Source of the DNA: Mesostigma viride
Lineage: Eukaryota; Streptophyta; Mesostigmatophyceae; Mesostigmatales; Mesostigmataceae
Length of the DNA: 64,000 nt
Assembly: GCA_009746045.1 (NCBI GenBank)
Contig: RPFO01000213.1
Location: 4,206,679-4,270,678 of the forward strand
Reading direction: 5' to 3'
Part shown: piece by piece, positions 1 to 10,971 of the stretch
Position numbering within the stretch: position 1 is the first letter of the stretch
Layout of the letters: each line of letters starts with the position of its first letter
The notes under the pieces: generated by a model
The model's database searches: none
What the model was told of the DNA's origin: nothing
What the model saw: only the letters and a program-made list of their open reading frames with translations
Program-made: the position numbers and the translations under genes

Positions 1-383
1 GGGGCATAGACATGATTATACATTAGCGCATTGATAGTCAAGTTGTTGGGCTTCATGTTGATGCGACGGCAATGCTCCACATAGGCCTGCGGGAGGGGGG
101 CATAGACATGATTATACATTAGCGCATTGATAGTCAAGTTGTTGGGCTTCATGTTGATACGACGGCAATGCTCCACATAGGCCTGCGGGAGGGGGGTATA
201 GACATGGTTATACATTAGCGCATTGATAGTCAAGTTGTTGGGCTTCATGTTGATGCGACGGCAATGCTCCACATAGGCCTGCGGGAGGGGGGCATAGACA
301 TGGTTATACATTAGCGCATTGATAGTCAAGTTGTTGGGCTTCATGTTCATGCGTCGGCAAGGCTCCACGTAGGACTGCGGGGA
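1..383. repeat. 96-bp tandem repeat, about 4 copies
   Basis: Four head-to-tail units begin near 5, 101, 197 and 293, a constant spacing of 96 bp. The array runs off the left edge and decays after about 383, with a further partial unit near 408-425. Units differ by only a few bases. The period is a multiple of three and one minus-strand frame stays open through every unit (next entry). Confidence 0.9.
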
Positions 384-389
384 CCAACA
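3..389 (-). CDS. Partial ORF of 32-residue tandem repeats, unknown function
   Basis: Reading the minus strand from a TAA at 392-390 to the window edge gives about 129 stop-free codons made of a 32-residue repeat, beginning LPQAYVEHCRRINMKPNN and ending MYNHVYAP. Several differences between units are silent (AAT/AAC for Asn, CGC/CGT/CGA for Arg) and the replacements are few (Ala to Thr, Ile to Met, His to Pro). That pattern suits a repeat protein, although a 96-bp satellite would also stay open if one unit was open. The sequence before the first unit (CCCCGCAG) resembles a splice acceptor, so this could be an exon. I do not recognise the family; the repeat is shorter than a PPR unit and lacks the LRR leucine pattern. 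No start codon can be assigned. Confidence 0.4.
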
Positions 390-605
390 TTAACACTTTC
401 AGTACTCCACGTAGGCCTGCAGGAGGGAGCATCAACGTCAAGCCTTGGTGTCAAGTTGTTGATGAAACATAACTGCCGTAGGTAGTCATGCAAGAGCAGT
501 TCCATTGAGAGCAATATTGAGAGATCCAATGGATTCCAATGCGTATAGTGGGCAGGGGGTGAGTCAGGGTACACTCAGTGCGCACCAATGGGAAAGGAGA
601 AGAGA

Positions 606-1312
606 ATAGTGGGGAAGAGAGGAGAGAGGAGAGAGGAGAGAGGAGAGAGGCGATAGGAGAGAGGAGAGAGGAGAGAGGAGAGAGGAGAGAGGAGAGAGGA
701 GAGAGGAGAGAGGCGAGAGGCGAGAGGCGAGAGAGGCGAGAGGAGAGAGGAGAGAGGAGAGAGGAGAGAGGAGAGAGGAGAGAGGAGAGAGGAGAGAGGC
801 GAGAGGAGAGAGGCGAGAGGCGAGAGGAGAGAGGAGAGAGGAGAGAGGAGAGAGGAGAGAGGAGAGAGGAGAGAGGAGAGAGGAGAGAGGAGAGAGGAGA
901 GAGGAGAGAGGAGAGAGGAGAGAGGAGAGAGGAGAGAGGAGAGAGGCGAGAGGCGAGAGGCGAGAGGCGAGAGAGGCGAGAGAGGCGAGAGAGGCGAGAG
1001 GCGAGAGAGGCGAGAGGAGAGAGGAGAGAGGAGAGAGGAGAGAGGAGAGAGGAGAGAGGAGAGAGGCGAGAGGCGAGAGGCGAGAGGCGAGAGAGGCGAG
1101 AGAGGCGAGAGAGGCGAGAGGCGAGAGAGGCGAGAGGAGAGAGGAGAGAGGAGAGAGGAGAGAGGAGAGAGGAGAGAGGAGAGAGGAGAGAGGCGAGAGG
1201 CGAGAGGCGAGTGGCGAGAGGCGAGAGGCGAGTGGCGAGAGGCGAGAGGCGAGAGGCGAGAGGCGAGAGGCGAGAGGCGAGAGGCGAGTGGCGAGAGGCG
1301 AGTGGCGAGAGG
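606..1312. repeat. 7-bp purine minisatellite (GGAGAGA/GGCGAGA)
   Basis: About 700 bp of 7-bp units, GGAGAGA with interspersed GGCGAGA variants. The variant order repeats as a higher-order unit: 901-1020 and 1021-1140 match except near the edges. A 7-bp period leaves all three frames open on each strand, which explains the long Arg/Glu and Ser/Leu ORFs here; these are not evidence of a gene. The purine bias continues to about 1435 as poly-purine sequence. Confidence 0.95.
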
Positions 1313-1545
1313 ATCGAGGATCGAGGACAGAGGACAGAGGATCGAGGAGAGGGAAGAGAGAGCGGTGGGATGGGGAAAAAAGGGCGAAAAAGGGGGAAAG
1401 AAAAAAAGAAGGCAAAGGCAGGGGAGGGGAACAGCGGTCGCAATGCTGGGCATGAGGAAGACCTTGTGGGTCTAGTCAAAGGGACCAGGCTATTTGAAGG
1501 CTTGAAGAAAATAGGCTATTTGAATGCTGTGTGATGGGAGTGGTA

Positions 1546-1777
1546 CAGTCATTAACGCCTTAAGTTGGGTTCGAGGTTTTTGAGGGGTCAACCCAACTTA
1601 GTGCGTGAACCCGACTGAAGGCGTGAATAACTCTACTTACTTGTACTAATTTGAACTAAAGATACCAAAAGATACTATTCTGAACTACTTTTTAACTTTA
1701 AACGCCGAAATCCTATGCGCCCCAACTGAAGGCGTGGACACAACTTAAGCCAACCCAACTTAAGGCGTGAATGCCTG
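1546..1777. mobile_element. pogo/Tc1-mariner-like MITE, 232 bp
   Basis: Imperfect terminal inverted repeats of about 26 bp start CAGTCATTAACGCCTTAAG on the left and end GGCGTGAATGCCTG on the right. TA dinucleotides flank both sides (1544-1545 and 1778-1779), the target duplication of the Tc1/mariner superfamily. The CAGTC start resembles pogo/Tigger ends. There is no transposase ORF, so it is non-autonomous. A related, larger element is at 30292-31186. Confidence 0.75.
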
Positions 1778-1779
1778 TA

Positions 1780-4700
1780 GCGATAGAAGGGAGGGGTTTG
1801 ACCATGGCGTACGATATTAACGCTGGGAGTACTGTCCAATGGAAGAGCATGTGTATGGAATGAAAATTCATATGGAGGCTCGAGCGAGGGGGAAAGCTGC
1901 GCTTATGCATGGATGAAGAGATGGCAAGCCCCTGGTATAACCAAGTTATAAGTATTACCATTCCCCTGGTCCCCGGTTATACACTGTCAAGACCCCAAGG
2001 GCACCTGGTCTCTTGCCCGCGCTACCCATAGCCCCTCGTACCAGCTCTTGCACCATCTGTGCATCAGTTGTCAGGACTACAATCATAAGTCCTATCTGGT
2101 CCATGCCGCCCATATGGAACAGTCCCTCGTACCAGCTGTTGCACCACGCGCACAAACTTGCCCTTCCATTGCTTGTCCTTTAGTGCTTCACGGACCTGGG
2201 GGTACAGAGGCGAGACAAGGACCACGCAGACGTGATGATGGCACCAGGCGACACATTAAGCAAAGGAGGCAAGACAGGGCGAGACTACGCAAACGCAGGG
2301 GGATCCAGAGGTTGCTCGACGCTGATTACCAAACAAGAACAAAACTAATAACTATAATACAACAACAAGTATCGGCATTGGCGTGCGCATGTGTGGATGT
2401 ATTCGTGCATACATGTGCACAGATGAAGCCAGCCGGGGGTGGGGGGGGGGGGGGGGGGGGGGCGGAGGGGAGGGGCCTAGAACAGTGAAGATGCAAGCAC
2501 AAGGACTTTCCAGAGCACAGCAAGGCAGACTGCAGGTGCAGAAATACATCGTCTTACCTAGGTCAGGCTGGATTGGGTCTATTTTTAGATACATTAAGAA
2601 ACTTATTTATTCCATTGGTTTTGAAGACATTTTCCCTAACATTACTGCTATTTCTCAGCCACCATTATTCCAGATGCTTCCATCATTTTCAAGTGTGGCA
2701 AGGGTGCGCTTGGCCAGCAGGGGGGCGAGGACGGCAGGCTGTAAAAATTGACACGGAAATCGTGCGGCACATGGGGGTAATCGTCTTGCATCGTGCTTGC
2801 TGAAACGGTTGAAGCAATAATCCTGACTGCAATGGCTCTCTTCCTGACTGAATTTACATGCTTTGCCATCAGAGCTTGACCTAGGCACATTAAATAACCA
2901 AATGCACATCAAAGAAAACGAGAAGTATGCGTGCTTAAAGATGTTGCATGTGTCAGCAAGGAGGGATGCATGCGAAAAAGAAGCTTGGGTGGAGAGGGAG
3001 GAGGGGTAAGCCAGTAGGGTGCAGTCGTGCCAGGGCCAATCGTCAACTTGGCGGTCCAGCGGTGGCCCCCAAGACGCATGGGAGACGCGTTGCCCTTTGC
3101 ATGTGCTTAGGTGCAGCTGCTACGAGGTGACATTTCAGCGATGCACTGCTGAGAATTGAACGTGGGGTGCACCTCGTAAAATGCCAGGGGGCACAGTACC
3201 AAGTACCAACCCCAACACTAGAGGGCACTCAGGCATGGTGATGTACCTCCTGGATACGATGAGACCTGTGGCTGATGACCAACAACCCCTAGAAGTGGCC
3301 GGGCTATTGAGAGAAACAGGAAAGGCCTCGTCAGCATCATACCCTCGTGTGCATGGAAAATGTAGGCATATGTGGGTACAACAAATCTGCACAAGCCCCT
3401 ACAAAAAGGACGCGCTACTCCTGATTTGTGAGATCGGAAGCCCTCCAAAGTATTCAGAAACACGTCAGGCGACGCTCGCCGTGGGAAGGTTATTCTAGGC
3501 AGTCCTCTGGTGGGGCAGAATGTAATAGCTATTTATGTGAAAAATTGCGGCAAGTGGGCACTCTGGGCACAGTCCTCTCGTGATACAACGGATCGTCCAC
3601 GGCCCGTCCACTGCCTAACGTGCTGAAGAACGGCAGTGGAAGGAGGTTCTGTGTGCTGATAATCACACACACTTCTGTTCTCTCGCACCGCAGAGGACAT
3701 CGCCCCCTCGTTCGAACGGGTTTAGCTGAGAGTGGTAAGAGGCAATTCACTCTGGCCGGAAAGATAACCCACCATGTAGCCCCTGAAAACGGATTGGATA
3801 GCAATGGCGGACTGCTCTGACTGTTTGCGGACCGTCATTTCCTCTCAAAATAGTTGTACACTAGGTGAAACTAAATCCACGAAAGCATAGCTGCGAATGC
3901 CTCAAACTGAAAGGTCGCTAGTTTAGTGGGGCATTGCCATGTTTGCTTGGTAGACACAGGATTGCACCTTCCCACATTTGTTTCGCCCGGAATAATTGCA
4001 ATTGTAGCATCGGCTTTTCAAGAAATACCGCAGTTCCTCGTTAAGCAAACCTATCCAATTGACCCAATTAATTTGTTCCGCATCCAACAGCATCAAATGG
4101 GTCTAAATTTGACATTTTGCCTCTTTGACAGTTGACGCTCCACCGTGGCATGCTTACCTACTGTACTGTAGTCGGTGGACGTTGGCCCACTTGGCACAGC
4201 TTGGCACGAACCCCCCTTTGAGGTCAGCCCGTACACCCCGGCCCCTTTGAGGTTATAAGATTCTCAGGTTTTGAGACAAGATTTTGACCCTGCTTTTTGG
4301 AATTTCTGGGTGAGTTGATGAGTTGAGTTGAGTTTATTCCCGCGCCGGTGGTAAACTAGGCGGGTTTCTGGGTGACGGCCGCGAATTTTATGGAGACGAA
4401 AAAATTCGCGGTTACTGTACAGTACAGGTACTTTCCCGTCTGTAATTTGTGTGCACCTTTTACCCCTGACCTTACAGTGAAAAAGTACATGATGCACGGT
4501 GACCGGAGCTGGCCATGGTGACGTGCTTTCAGGCAAACTAGACAAAGATAACATGCGGAATGCAGCGAAAATGTGCGCATCTTACATTTCACGAATCTAT
4601 GATGTTATTTCATAGCGGAGTTCATGCGTTTTGCGATGTCTATGTTTTTATTTATGACTATCTCCACAGGGGTCCAATCTGAAATTTTCTTCGCGAGGAA

Positions 4701-5647
4701 TACATTAGAATGCACGCTAGCGGCGGTGATTGTCAGGTTTTATGGGCTTCAATTAGCTTCGAGGATGCGTTTACATTGTTCTCAGTAAAGCTTTTAAAAA
4801 ATCTGCTGGGTTTGGGCAAGATTTCCGTCAATATCGGAAAGACACTCTCTCGAGGATGGCGGCATGCGCGTCGTTTCTTTCCGTGGAAGGTTGGTCTAAT
4901 GTCTTGCGCCGCTGGGCGAAGGACAATGGCGAAAATGGTGCGATCGTGTGCTCAGCGTCACCATATAGATGTTTCGCTTCCTTAAAGGGTTGTCAACGTA
5001 AGCTTTCGCCTTCTTTCCTTGCAGTTAGCGCCACGTATGTTGCCGTTCCGCGGTGCGCATCGCCTAATTTCTGGCAGCTTTCAGTGATTTTATTTACGCT
5101 GCATGGCTGGGACGTGCCAAGGCGTGAGCCATGGCTTGTCGGCAAGTCATAAGCGATTTGTCGTGTGGTTTCTTGGAAGGAGTTTGCTAACAGCACTCAG
5201 CTTTACGTGCATATTGACGCAGGCTTTCTTAGCAGCGGCTTCGCTTTAGCTTGTTTCTTAGCAAACAATTGCGCTGGAAAGAAAGTCGATTGTTGGTGTT
5301 CTGAGGGGCATATTGCATGGGTAAAACTGCATGTAGGTAGGGATTACCATTGTTTTCTTGGCCTCTCTCCCACTGCATTATGGGAGAGCACTATCACCTC
5401 CTAGCAAGGCATAGTAACCATGGTAAGAGGCCCTGGCACGCAGCATGTATGGTAAGTATGCTTTCTCTGTGGACTGTCTGTTGTTACCCTTGGTGGGCCA
5501 ATCAGTGGATATGGCTTTCTAGAGTGTATTTGCATTGGACCGCGTGGCCTTGGCATGATGCTCACACCATATGATGGCCCATTGTGCTAGGCAGGATGTG
5601 TCATATATAGAATGTGTCTTTTGCTATTTTTAGCTCAATGCTGGCAT
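1780..5647. other. No recognisable gene
   Basis: Both strands hold only short ORFs (at most about 146 codons) with no motif I recognise. The plus strand of 4700-5570 has several adjacent ORFs of 75-98 codons and is G+C-richer than its surroundings, so it could hide exons of a host gene, but I cannot build a gene model. The simple repeat worth noting is the G22 run at 2441-2462. Confidence 0.6.
2441..2462 (+). repeat. G22 homopolymer
   Basis: Twenty-two consecutive G, preceded by GGGGGT. It could form G-quadruplex structure and is a likely site of length error or polymorphism. Confidence 0.9.
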
Positions 5648-5688
5648 ATCATCGTGTATTGAATTGAATTGAATTGAATTGTAACATA

Positions 5689-5702
5689 ACTCCGTTGGGA
5701 GT
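5689..5702 (-). other. LINE-type 3'-end hairpin
   Basis: ACTCCGTTGGGAGT folds into a short perfect stem just before the (TTCAA)n tail of copy A. The same or a variant hairpin occurs at eight other retroposon 3' ends in this window. Confidence 0.75.
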
Positions 5703-6106
5703 ATATGTAGCACATAGCCCTTGAGAGGGGGCATATGGCCTATCATACATCCTAAGCTACTTCCTGCAAGGGTGGGGATGTAAAGGACTCCTGCTCTAGG
5801 TGCACCAGGGCACCTGCACCCTCATGGTCTATCACGCTATGTCCGGGTAAGGGGGGAGCATGCCTGTGAGGGGGAAGATCATCATGGCTATACAAAACTA
5901 GAGCGTGGCATCTCAGCAGAGAGCAACTCTCTGCATGGGCACAGCATAACTAAATAAAGCTAGGCATCATCTGGAGTGTGGCTCATCATAGGCACACATG
6001 TACATGATTAAGTAAAGCGCGTGGCTTAGCTGGGATAGTGCCTCTAGGAGGCGTACATGTACATGGCCACGGTCTATCTATTCTACACTACTACTGCTGT
6101 ATTCCC

Positions 6107-6553
6107 CTAAGCTGGGGCGTCTGGAGTCGCTGGGGTCGCGGGGGTCGCCTGCCAGGGCTTGTGGCCGACGTAGATGGCCGCCCCCTTCCAGTACACCGGC
6201 TGGCCCGCCTTGGTCTGCCGGAGCTGGAGGTAGGTCGGCCATAGCTCCCGTCGCCGTTGTTGCTGCGCCAGGGTCAAGTCGTCATCAAGGGTGAAGAGAG
6301 TCTTCTCGAGCCGCTTGCGGCGTCTGAGAAAAGAAATCTTGTCCGCTGGGGTCTTAAAGGTGAGAAGGAGCGGGGGCGGCCCTGCCTTACCCCGCGCGCG
6401 GGGAAGGCGGTGGGCGACCAGCTCGATCTCACCAGTAAGGCCCATGCGATCAAGGATTTCTCTCTCAAAAGCACGCGCAAGCTTCTCGGAATTCTCACCT
6501 TCCTCCATCTTGAGATTCTTGACAATGACGTTGAGGCTGCGCTTGGCAAGCTC
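6107..6553 (-). pseudogene. L1-ORF1-like protein, C-terminal part
   Basis: This encodes the C-terminal half of the ORF1 protein seen more fully in copy C: an RRM-like segment with HRLPRARGKAGPPPLLLTF, then the C-terminal signature DDLTLAQQQRRRELWPTYL and KGAAIYVG. L1 ORF1 proteins are RNA-binding trimers that package element RNA; the family assignment rests on the order of these motifs. The gene is cut at the 5' side by truncation during integration, so this copy cannot make a full protein. Confidence 0.7.
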
Positions 6554-6657
6554 ATCATCGTGTATGCCACCCTCAATAGGTCATAGGTGGTGGGATGGAC
6601 CCCCATACATCCCATTTACATCAAGTGAGACAACTACATGCTAAAATCATCTTTGGG

Positions 6658-6795
6658 CCGGGTTGGCAAATACGTGTACGGGGTATAATACGCGGACCTA
6701 AAAATACGGTATAATACGTGGGGGGTGTAAAATACGCGGCAGTGTATTATACGCGACTGTGTAAAATACGGGGCGGTATAATACGCGACTGTTTT
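6658..6795. mobile_element. hAT-type element end fragment with subterminal repeats
   Basis: It starts GGTTGGCAAATACGTG, nearly the terminus of the hAT at 38127-39441, followed by at least four copies of TATAATACGCG/TATAATACGTGG in both orientations. Dense short subterminal repeats are typical transposase binding sites in hAT elements. I did not find the other end. Confidence 0.6.
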
Positions 6796-6877
6796 TGTGT
6801 TCCAATTGTCAGTCACCCAATTAGCACGCTCATTGATGATGCTCATGCAGTTCTTGCAACTGAAATTTGGTGTATAT

Positions 6878-6944
6878 CAAGGAGACAACCAGCGCAGGCC
6901 AGAAATTGGGAGAATCCGGACCATGGTAGCTCGAGCCTGCCGTT
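6878..6944 (-). mobile_element. Short retroposon copy S1 (67 bp, truncated)
   Basis: A 67-bp insert starting CAAGGAGACAACCAGCGCAG on the plus strand is flanked by the 13-bp target duplication ATTTGGTGTATAT (6865-6877 and 6945-6957). Only the end shared by all copies is present. Loss of the opposite end with an intact duplication indicates 5' truncation of a minus-sense element whose 3' end is GGTTGTCTCCTTG. Confidence 0.8.
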
Positions 6945-7187
6945 ATTTGGTGTATATGCTTATTCATCCATTTGTGCCCTGCAATCCTATCTGATTATGA
7001 TTTGTTAAATGCAGGGGGGAGCAGGCTGCAACGGGAAGTAAGGAAAGCCATCCACTACATAATGCATGAGAGGATATAAGACACAATTAAGGACCTTGCT
7101 CTCAAGGATCCCACAACAAGCTCCATACACATACACAAATGTGCACACACATTCATTATTGAAAAAATTAATTCATTAATTAAACAC

Positions 7188-7215
7188 GTGCTCCCGTTGG
7201 GGAGTCACGGAGCAC
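7188..7215 (-). other. LINE-type 3'-end hairpin
   Basis: An outer 7-bp stem GTGCTCC/GGAGCAC encloses an alternative inner stem CTCC-CGTTGG-GGAG. It is the longer version of the shared hairpin. Confidence 0.7.
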
Positions 7216-7700
7216 CGAAGTGCTTTTAATCCCTGTGTGTGCACAACAGGAGAAAGGGCAGAGACCCCCAGTCTCCGTCATGCCTAAGGCATGCCACAGC
7301 TGCATTCGGGCACGCTAGCTAAACGGACACGCTAACGATCCGGCAATCCATGTGGGTGCAATAAGACCCATGTGAGCATGGCATAACAAGGAGTGTGCCC
7401 GGGCAAGTAATCTGATCATAGCCAGGACGTAGCATGGCTGTACAAGGACTAAGCTAAGAAGGCTATGGCTGGTTGTTTACCGTGCGTGAGCGGTGCACGT
7501 GACTAGGTAAGTTGGCACAGCTAGGCAAACAGTCTAAGCATGGCTGCCGTAGCGGCAGTGACTACCAATGGATACAAGCTAGGATTGACAAAATGCACAA
7601 CAGCACCCCCGCTGCCATGGAGATTACTCCACGTTGGTCCATGCAATTATTTTAGCCAGCATGAGGTCGACCATGCTTTCTTAACACGTCGTACGTCAAA

Positions 7701-7726
7701 ACTCAGTCCTATTTTTAGGACTGAGT
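7701..7726. repeat. Small palindrome ACTCAGTCCTA/TAGGACTGAGT
   Basis: Two 11-bp inverted arms separated by TTTT. The same arms, extended to 13 bp, recur at 31258-31285. Confidence 0.8.
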
Positions 7727-7776
7727 ATACTGACTTCAAGCTCAAGTAGTGGTAAGGGCAGGGGGGTACCCCATAT

Positions 7777-7976
7777 CAAGGAGACAACCAGCGCAGGCCA
7801 GAAATCGGGAGAATCCGGACCATGGTAGCTCGAGCCTGCCGTTATCTTGTCCGCGTGTTCGAGTCGTTCAGGATGATGAAGATGAATGGTGATGGAAATG
7901 TGTATCCTTGTGCATTGAAATTATGGCTGGCTTACGTGTAGAGCGACTAGATGACCTAGACGGTGGGGCCGGAAAC
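7777..7976 (-). mobile_element. Short retroposon copy S2 (about 200 bp, longest form)
   Basis: It matches S3 (36408-36606) over its whole length, from CAAGGAGACAACCAGCGCAG to GGTGGGGCCGGAAA on the plus strand. I see no clear target duplication. The plus strand contains GTTCGAGTC, which fits a pol III B-box, but the truncation pattern of other copies puts the sense on the minus strand, so this may be chance. Confidence 0.7.
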
Positions 7977-8311
7977 AGCATGCTTGATCAGGGCGTGTGT
8001 TTCGAGCCCCATATGTTTGATATGCATAATGGCAATCAATATCATGCAAATGCTTGGGCATATGCCTAAAAAATCATATGTTGACCAAATCATGTAAAAT
8101 TTTACAAGGGTGTCAACCCATACTCGCGATTTGGCAATTTTCTGTGGAAGGACGAGTTGGGAAAATTCAATAAAATCCATACGCATGTTGAAAAAATATA
8201 GGCGTGTAAACAATATAGTTCTTGAAACATGGCAAAAAACTGGGCTCAATTTGGTCACAGCCTCTACCTGAAACTCACCCAAAACCACCAGCCCTAAGAA
8301 TGGGTTACGAG
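7977..8311. other. No feature recognised
   Basis: A+T-rich sequence between retroposon S2 and the Gypsy target duplication. It has a 110-codon minus ORF without any recognisable motif. Confidence 0.5.
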
Positions 8312-8316
8312 GTTGC

Positions 8317-8900
8317 TGTTACGTCCCTGCCCAGACACACCTAGCCTGAGCTACGTAGCGAAAGACCCTCCTTGCCGGAATTAGGATTAATTCAAGATAG
8401 CCTAAAGTAGGTTGCGCTTCACGACGTGAGTCGTGAGATATCTGGCATCACGGCTTAATGCCAAGCTAATTAGTTCACACTTATATTGGCTAGCAATACC
8501 AATTACAAATGGATAATGCCCCGGGCTCAATGTGTAGGCGTATTCGCACTTATCATTCATTAAACCAAGAGGACGAGACTCTCGTCCTCGGACCAATTTA
8601 ACCTAGGTTGGTTGCGGCGCAGATACACGCCAATTTCCCTAGAACAATCCGAGTCACTCATGCCACGTAGGATCCGGGCCGACATCGACCCTCAACTATA
8701 GGATCCACGCCTAGAACCACTGACAGACTCAGAACCGGCGCGGCGCCACAGCGCCGGCCCCTAAAAGGACAACCTAGGACCAAAATAACTAGTCCAATTC
8801 ACACGATAGCCAAGGTCCGTAAAACCCAAGTCCAATAGACCAAACAGCCTTAGTAATTTATTCCATTGTTGCGTCCGGCCAAAAGGGCAGGGACGTAACA
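8317..8900 (-). repeat. Gypsy 3' LTR
   Basis: 584 bp with 16-bp terminal inverted repeats TGTTACGTCCCTGCCC / GGGCAGGGACGTAACA. Nearly identical to 21027-21610. Confidence 0.95.
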
Positions 8901-8913
8901 CTCCTCCCCCCCC
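8901..8913 (-). promoter_or_regulatory. Gypsy polypurine tract
   Basis: On the minus strand GGGGGGGGAGGAG directly abuts the 3' LTR, the expected position for plus-strand DNA priming. Confidence 0.85.
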
Positions 8914-9122
8914 ATGGGGGTCGGTAGTCCCTACCGTACAAGTTAGATTTGGAAAAACAACGCTACTATAAGAGTACTATGTCCCAACCTCGGTTCACCC
9001 GCAGGTTAGTAATGCCAGTTCCTCTAGAAGTTGATACACAGGCCCAACTCTGACGTAGTAGTAAGACTCTGATGGTGACTGGATCAATCCGCTATCCGTC
9101 ACGAAAAACTATTCTAACCACT

Positions 9123-10971
9123 TTAGCGTCCGCCGCTAGTGGCACGTCGCTGCGACAGGACTTCATTGAAGGCCCTACGCCCCGCGTGGGTCATCTGTGA
9201 AATCATCATCCCAGGGTGCGAACACAGGTCAATCTCAAAAGCCACTTGGTAGGGGGACACCTTCTGCCGACCCAGCCGGGACAGCTCCACCCACGACCCT
9301 CGGGGCCACAGAGACAGGAACCCAGCGAGGTACTGGGGATGGGTGAACATGAGCGTCAACGCCGACCGATCCACCACCCCACAACGGTGCTCGCGAACAA
9401 AGTTCACCCCCATCAGGAAAACCTCCATACGCACGTGATCATCGTTGATCGACACCGCCCGGGTCCCTACAATATCGGGCGCCACCAGGTTAAGAAAGGC
9501 ACGCCCCTCCACTGGAGCCACCTTGGGAGGCGTCACCACGTGCCTCACCCCATCGACCTGATAGCGCCAATCCCACCAGTCTTCGGACCCGAACCGCACA
9601 ATATGCCCCACCGCAGCGGGGAAACGAGGGTCGTCGGGTTGCGGCAGGGGCAGGGGAACCTGGGGCAGAAAGGTGATCTCTACCTGTTCCCAATAAGCCC
9701 CACGATCCACAGCGAACCAAGGACCCGCGTGAAACACCAGAGGATCGAGCAGGTAGGTGCGTACCCGGGGGAATCTGAAAAGCCGGAGGTCCCTCGAATG
9801 TCACACAAAGCTTCTCCGTGCGCGGTCCTGGCCCACCATGTCTCACCACTCTGCCCGGTACCGGCCGGACGAAGTCCCCCAATGACCACTCCTCGTGAGA
9901 CGACCCAGGAGCCCTGGAAGCTGCATCATAACCCACTGAGGTGGCTGCCGAATGATCGCCTTGACGACCGTGCTGGACCATCAGGCGCTGTATCAGGTCC
10001 TGTCCTGATTGTACCGCAGCTACGAGCGCTTCCAAGCGTATCACGGGCTCCGCTGGTACCAGAATGCCTGTCCCGCTGGGATCCTCTGCGGCCCGAGGTC
10101 GCGTCTCTGCCATGGTGTGTGTGTGTAGGCACGGTGTCTCCGCGGAAGGGTGGGAGGGTCGTCCCGACGAAGTGGGCCGGATGTGTCCCTCCGCCGGACG
10201 TGGCATTGATGAGCCGGCTGCATGGTGCAGGCCGGTCTGGAGCACGCCGAGAATCTGGTTGGCTGCCTCCGCCCCAACCCGTGGACCGCGGGCGAGACCC
10301 TCGCCCAGAGGGGCGCCCCCAGCCCATCGCCGGCGGTGGCGCCTCGAAACGCGTCACAGGACGATGTCCTGCGCCGCCCTCCAAGGAGCCCCCAGAAGGT
10401 GGATCCCTTGGAGGAGGACGAGGAAGAGGGCGGGGAGGGTAGTCATCAGAATCGGAGTCGTCACCCTCGCTCCCATCATCCTGGTCCTCGTCGTCCATCG
10501 CCACAATGCGATCTAGGGCCTGCCGTAACGAGTACTGACCCGCGCGCATACACTTCTCGCCCCGCAACGCCCCTTCAAACGGGAGGTATCGAGGGAAGTA
10601 GTTCTCCAGATGCTTCCGCACCTCGGGTGGAATTAGGAGGAGCAACAGCCGTGGAAATACCAGACCTGCATCCAGCGTGTTCACGCACGCATGACACAGG
10701 CACCCCGCTCATGGGTTTCCCAGTCGATACCGACCACCACGCCGTCGCGCTCGGCGGTGCGGGTCTCGATCTTGAACCCCACATTTCTCCGCACGAACCA
10801 TCGAAAATCCTCCAGCTTAGCGGGGCCGACCCGCGCCAGAATGGAATCGGCGCGGAGATCTGACGGCATCTGGTTACGGCGCCGACGACGCCGCTCCACC
10901 AAGTCACCCGCCCGACCATAGTCGCGCACGAACACCCGGGGGTTGAATGTCTCCTCATTCAGCTCCTTCAC
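9123..10971 (-). pseudogene. Extra ORF region downstream of pol (ORF3), unknown
   Basis: After the chromodomain stop, the minus strand keeps long coding-like ORFs to 9123: 10971-10681 (97 codons, basic, RRRRRR run), 10684-9926 (252 codons, first part with an acidic DDEDQDDGSEGDDSDSDD patch) and 9737-9123 (204 codons, Trp-rich, with WWDWRYQVDGVRHVV). They lie in different frames and look like one gene of about 600 codons with frameshifts. I see no signal peptide or membrane helix, so an envelope gene is unlikely. A further acidic 122-codon ORF at 11420-11052 may be its beginning. No family recognised. Confidence 0.45.

Larger units (their letters stand above)
5660..6553 (-). mobile_element. 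ORF1-only retroposon, copy A (5'-truncated)
   Basis: The minus-strand element ends in a (TTCAA)n tail (plus strand TGAATTGAATTG from 5660) and is flanked by the 12-bp target duplication ATCATCGTGTAT at 5648-5659 and 6554-6565. From 5' to 3' it holds the C-terminal half of an L1-ORF1-like gene, about 440 bp of 3'UTR, the hairpin CTCCGTTGGGAG and the tail. The truncation point lies inside ORF1 and no reverse transcriptase sits between ORF1 and the tail. Copies B (32641-34295) and C (46356-48334) share this layout. Confidence 0.85.
7188..7776 (-). mobile_element. LINE-type 3' end fragment
   Basis: Minus-strand 3' end with a TTAA-rich tail (about 7168-7184), the hairpin GTGCTCCCGTTGGGGAG followed by the closing arm GGAGCAC, and 3'UTR-like sequence resembling the untranslated parts of the other LINE families here. 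No RT ORF is present. The upper boundary is uncertain. Confidence 0.5.

Noticed and set aside
1-383. CRISPR-like array from the regular repeats
   Set aside because: Units are contiguous 96-bp tandem copies with no unique spacers, in eukaryotic sequence.
578-1534. Long Arg/Glu and Ser/Leu ORFs (up to 342 codons) on both strands
   Set aside because: All arise from a 7-bp purine repeat whose period keeps every frame open; no non-repeat domain.
4992-5022. Very small intron GTAAGC...TTGCAG
   Set aside because: About 27 bp, shorter than nearly all known introns, and no exon evidence on either side.
7777-7976. tRNA-derived SINE read on the plus strand (GTTCGAGTC as B-box)
   Set aside because: Copies are constant at the CAAGGAGACAACC end and variable at the other, which fits 5' truncation of a minus-sense element.
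9216-10442. 408-codon plus-strand ORF opposite the Gypsy 3' region
   Set aside because: No recognisable motif, and it lies antisense to coding-like Gypsy frames; open mainly because of high G+C.
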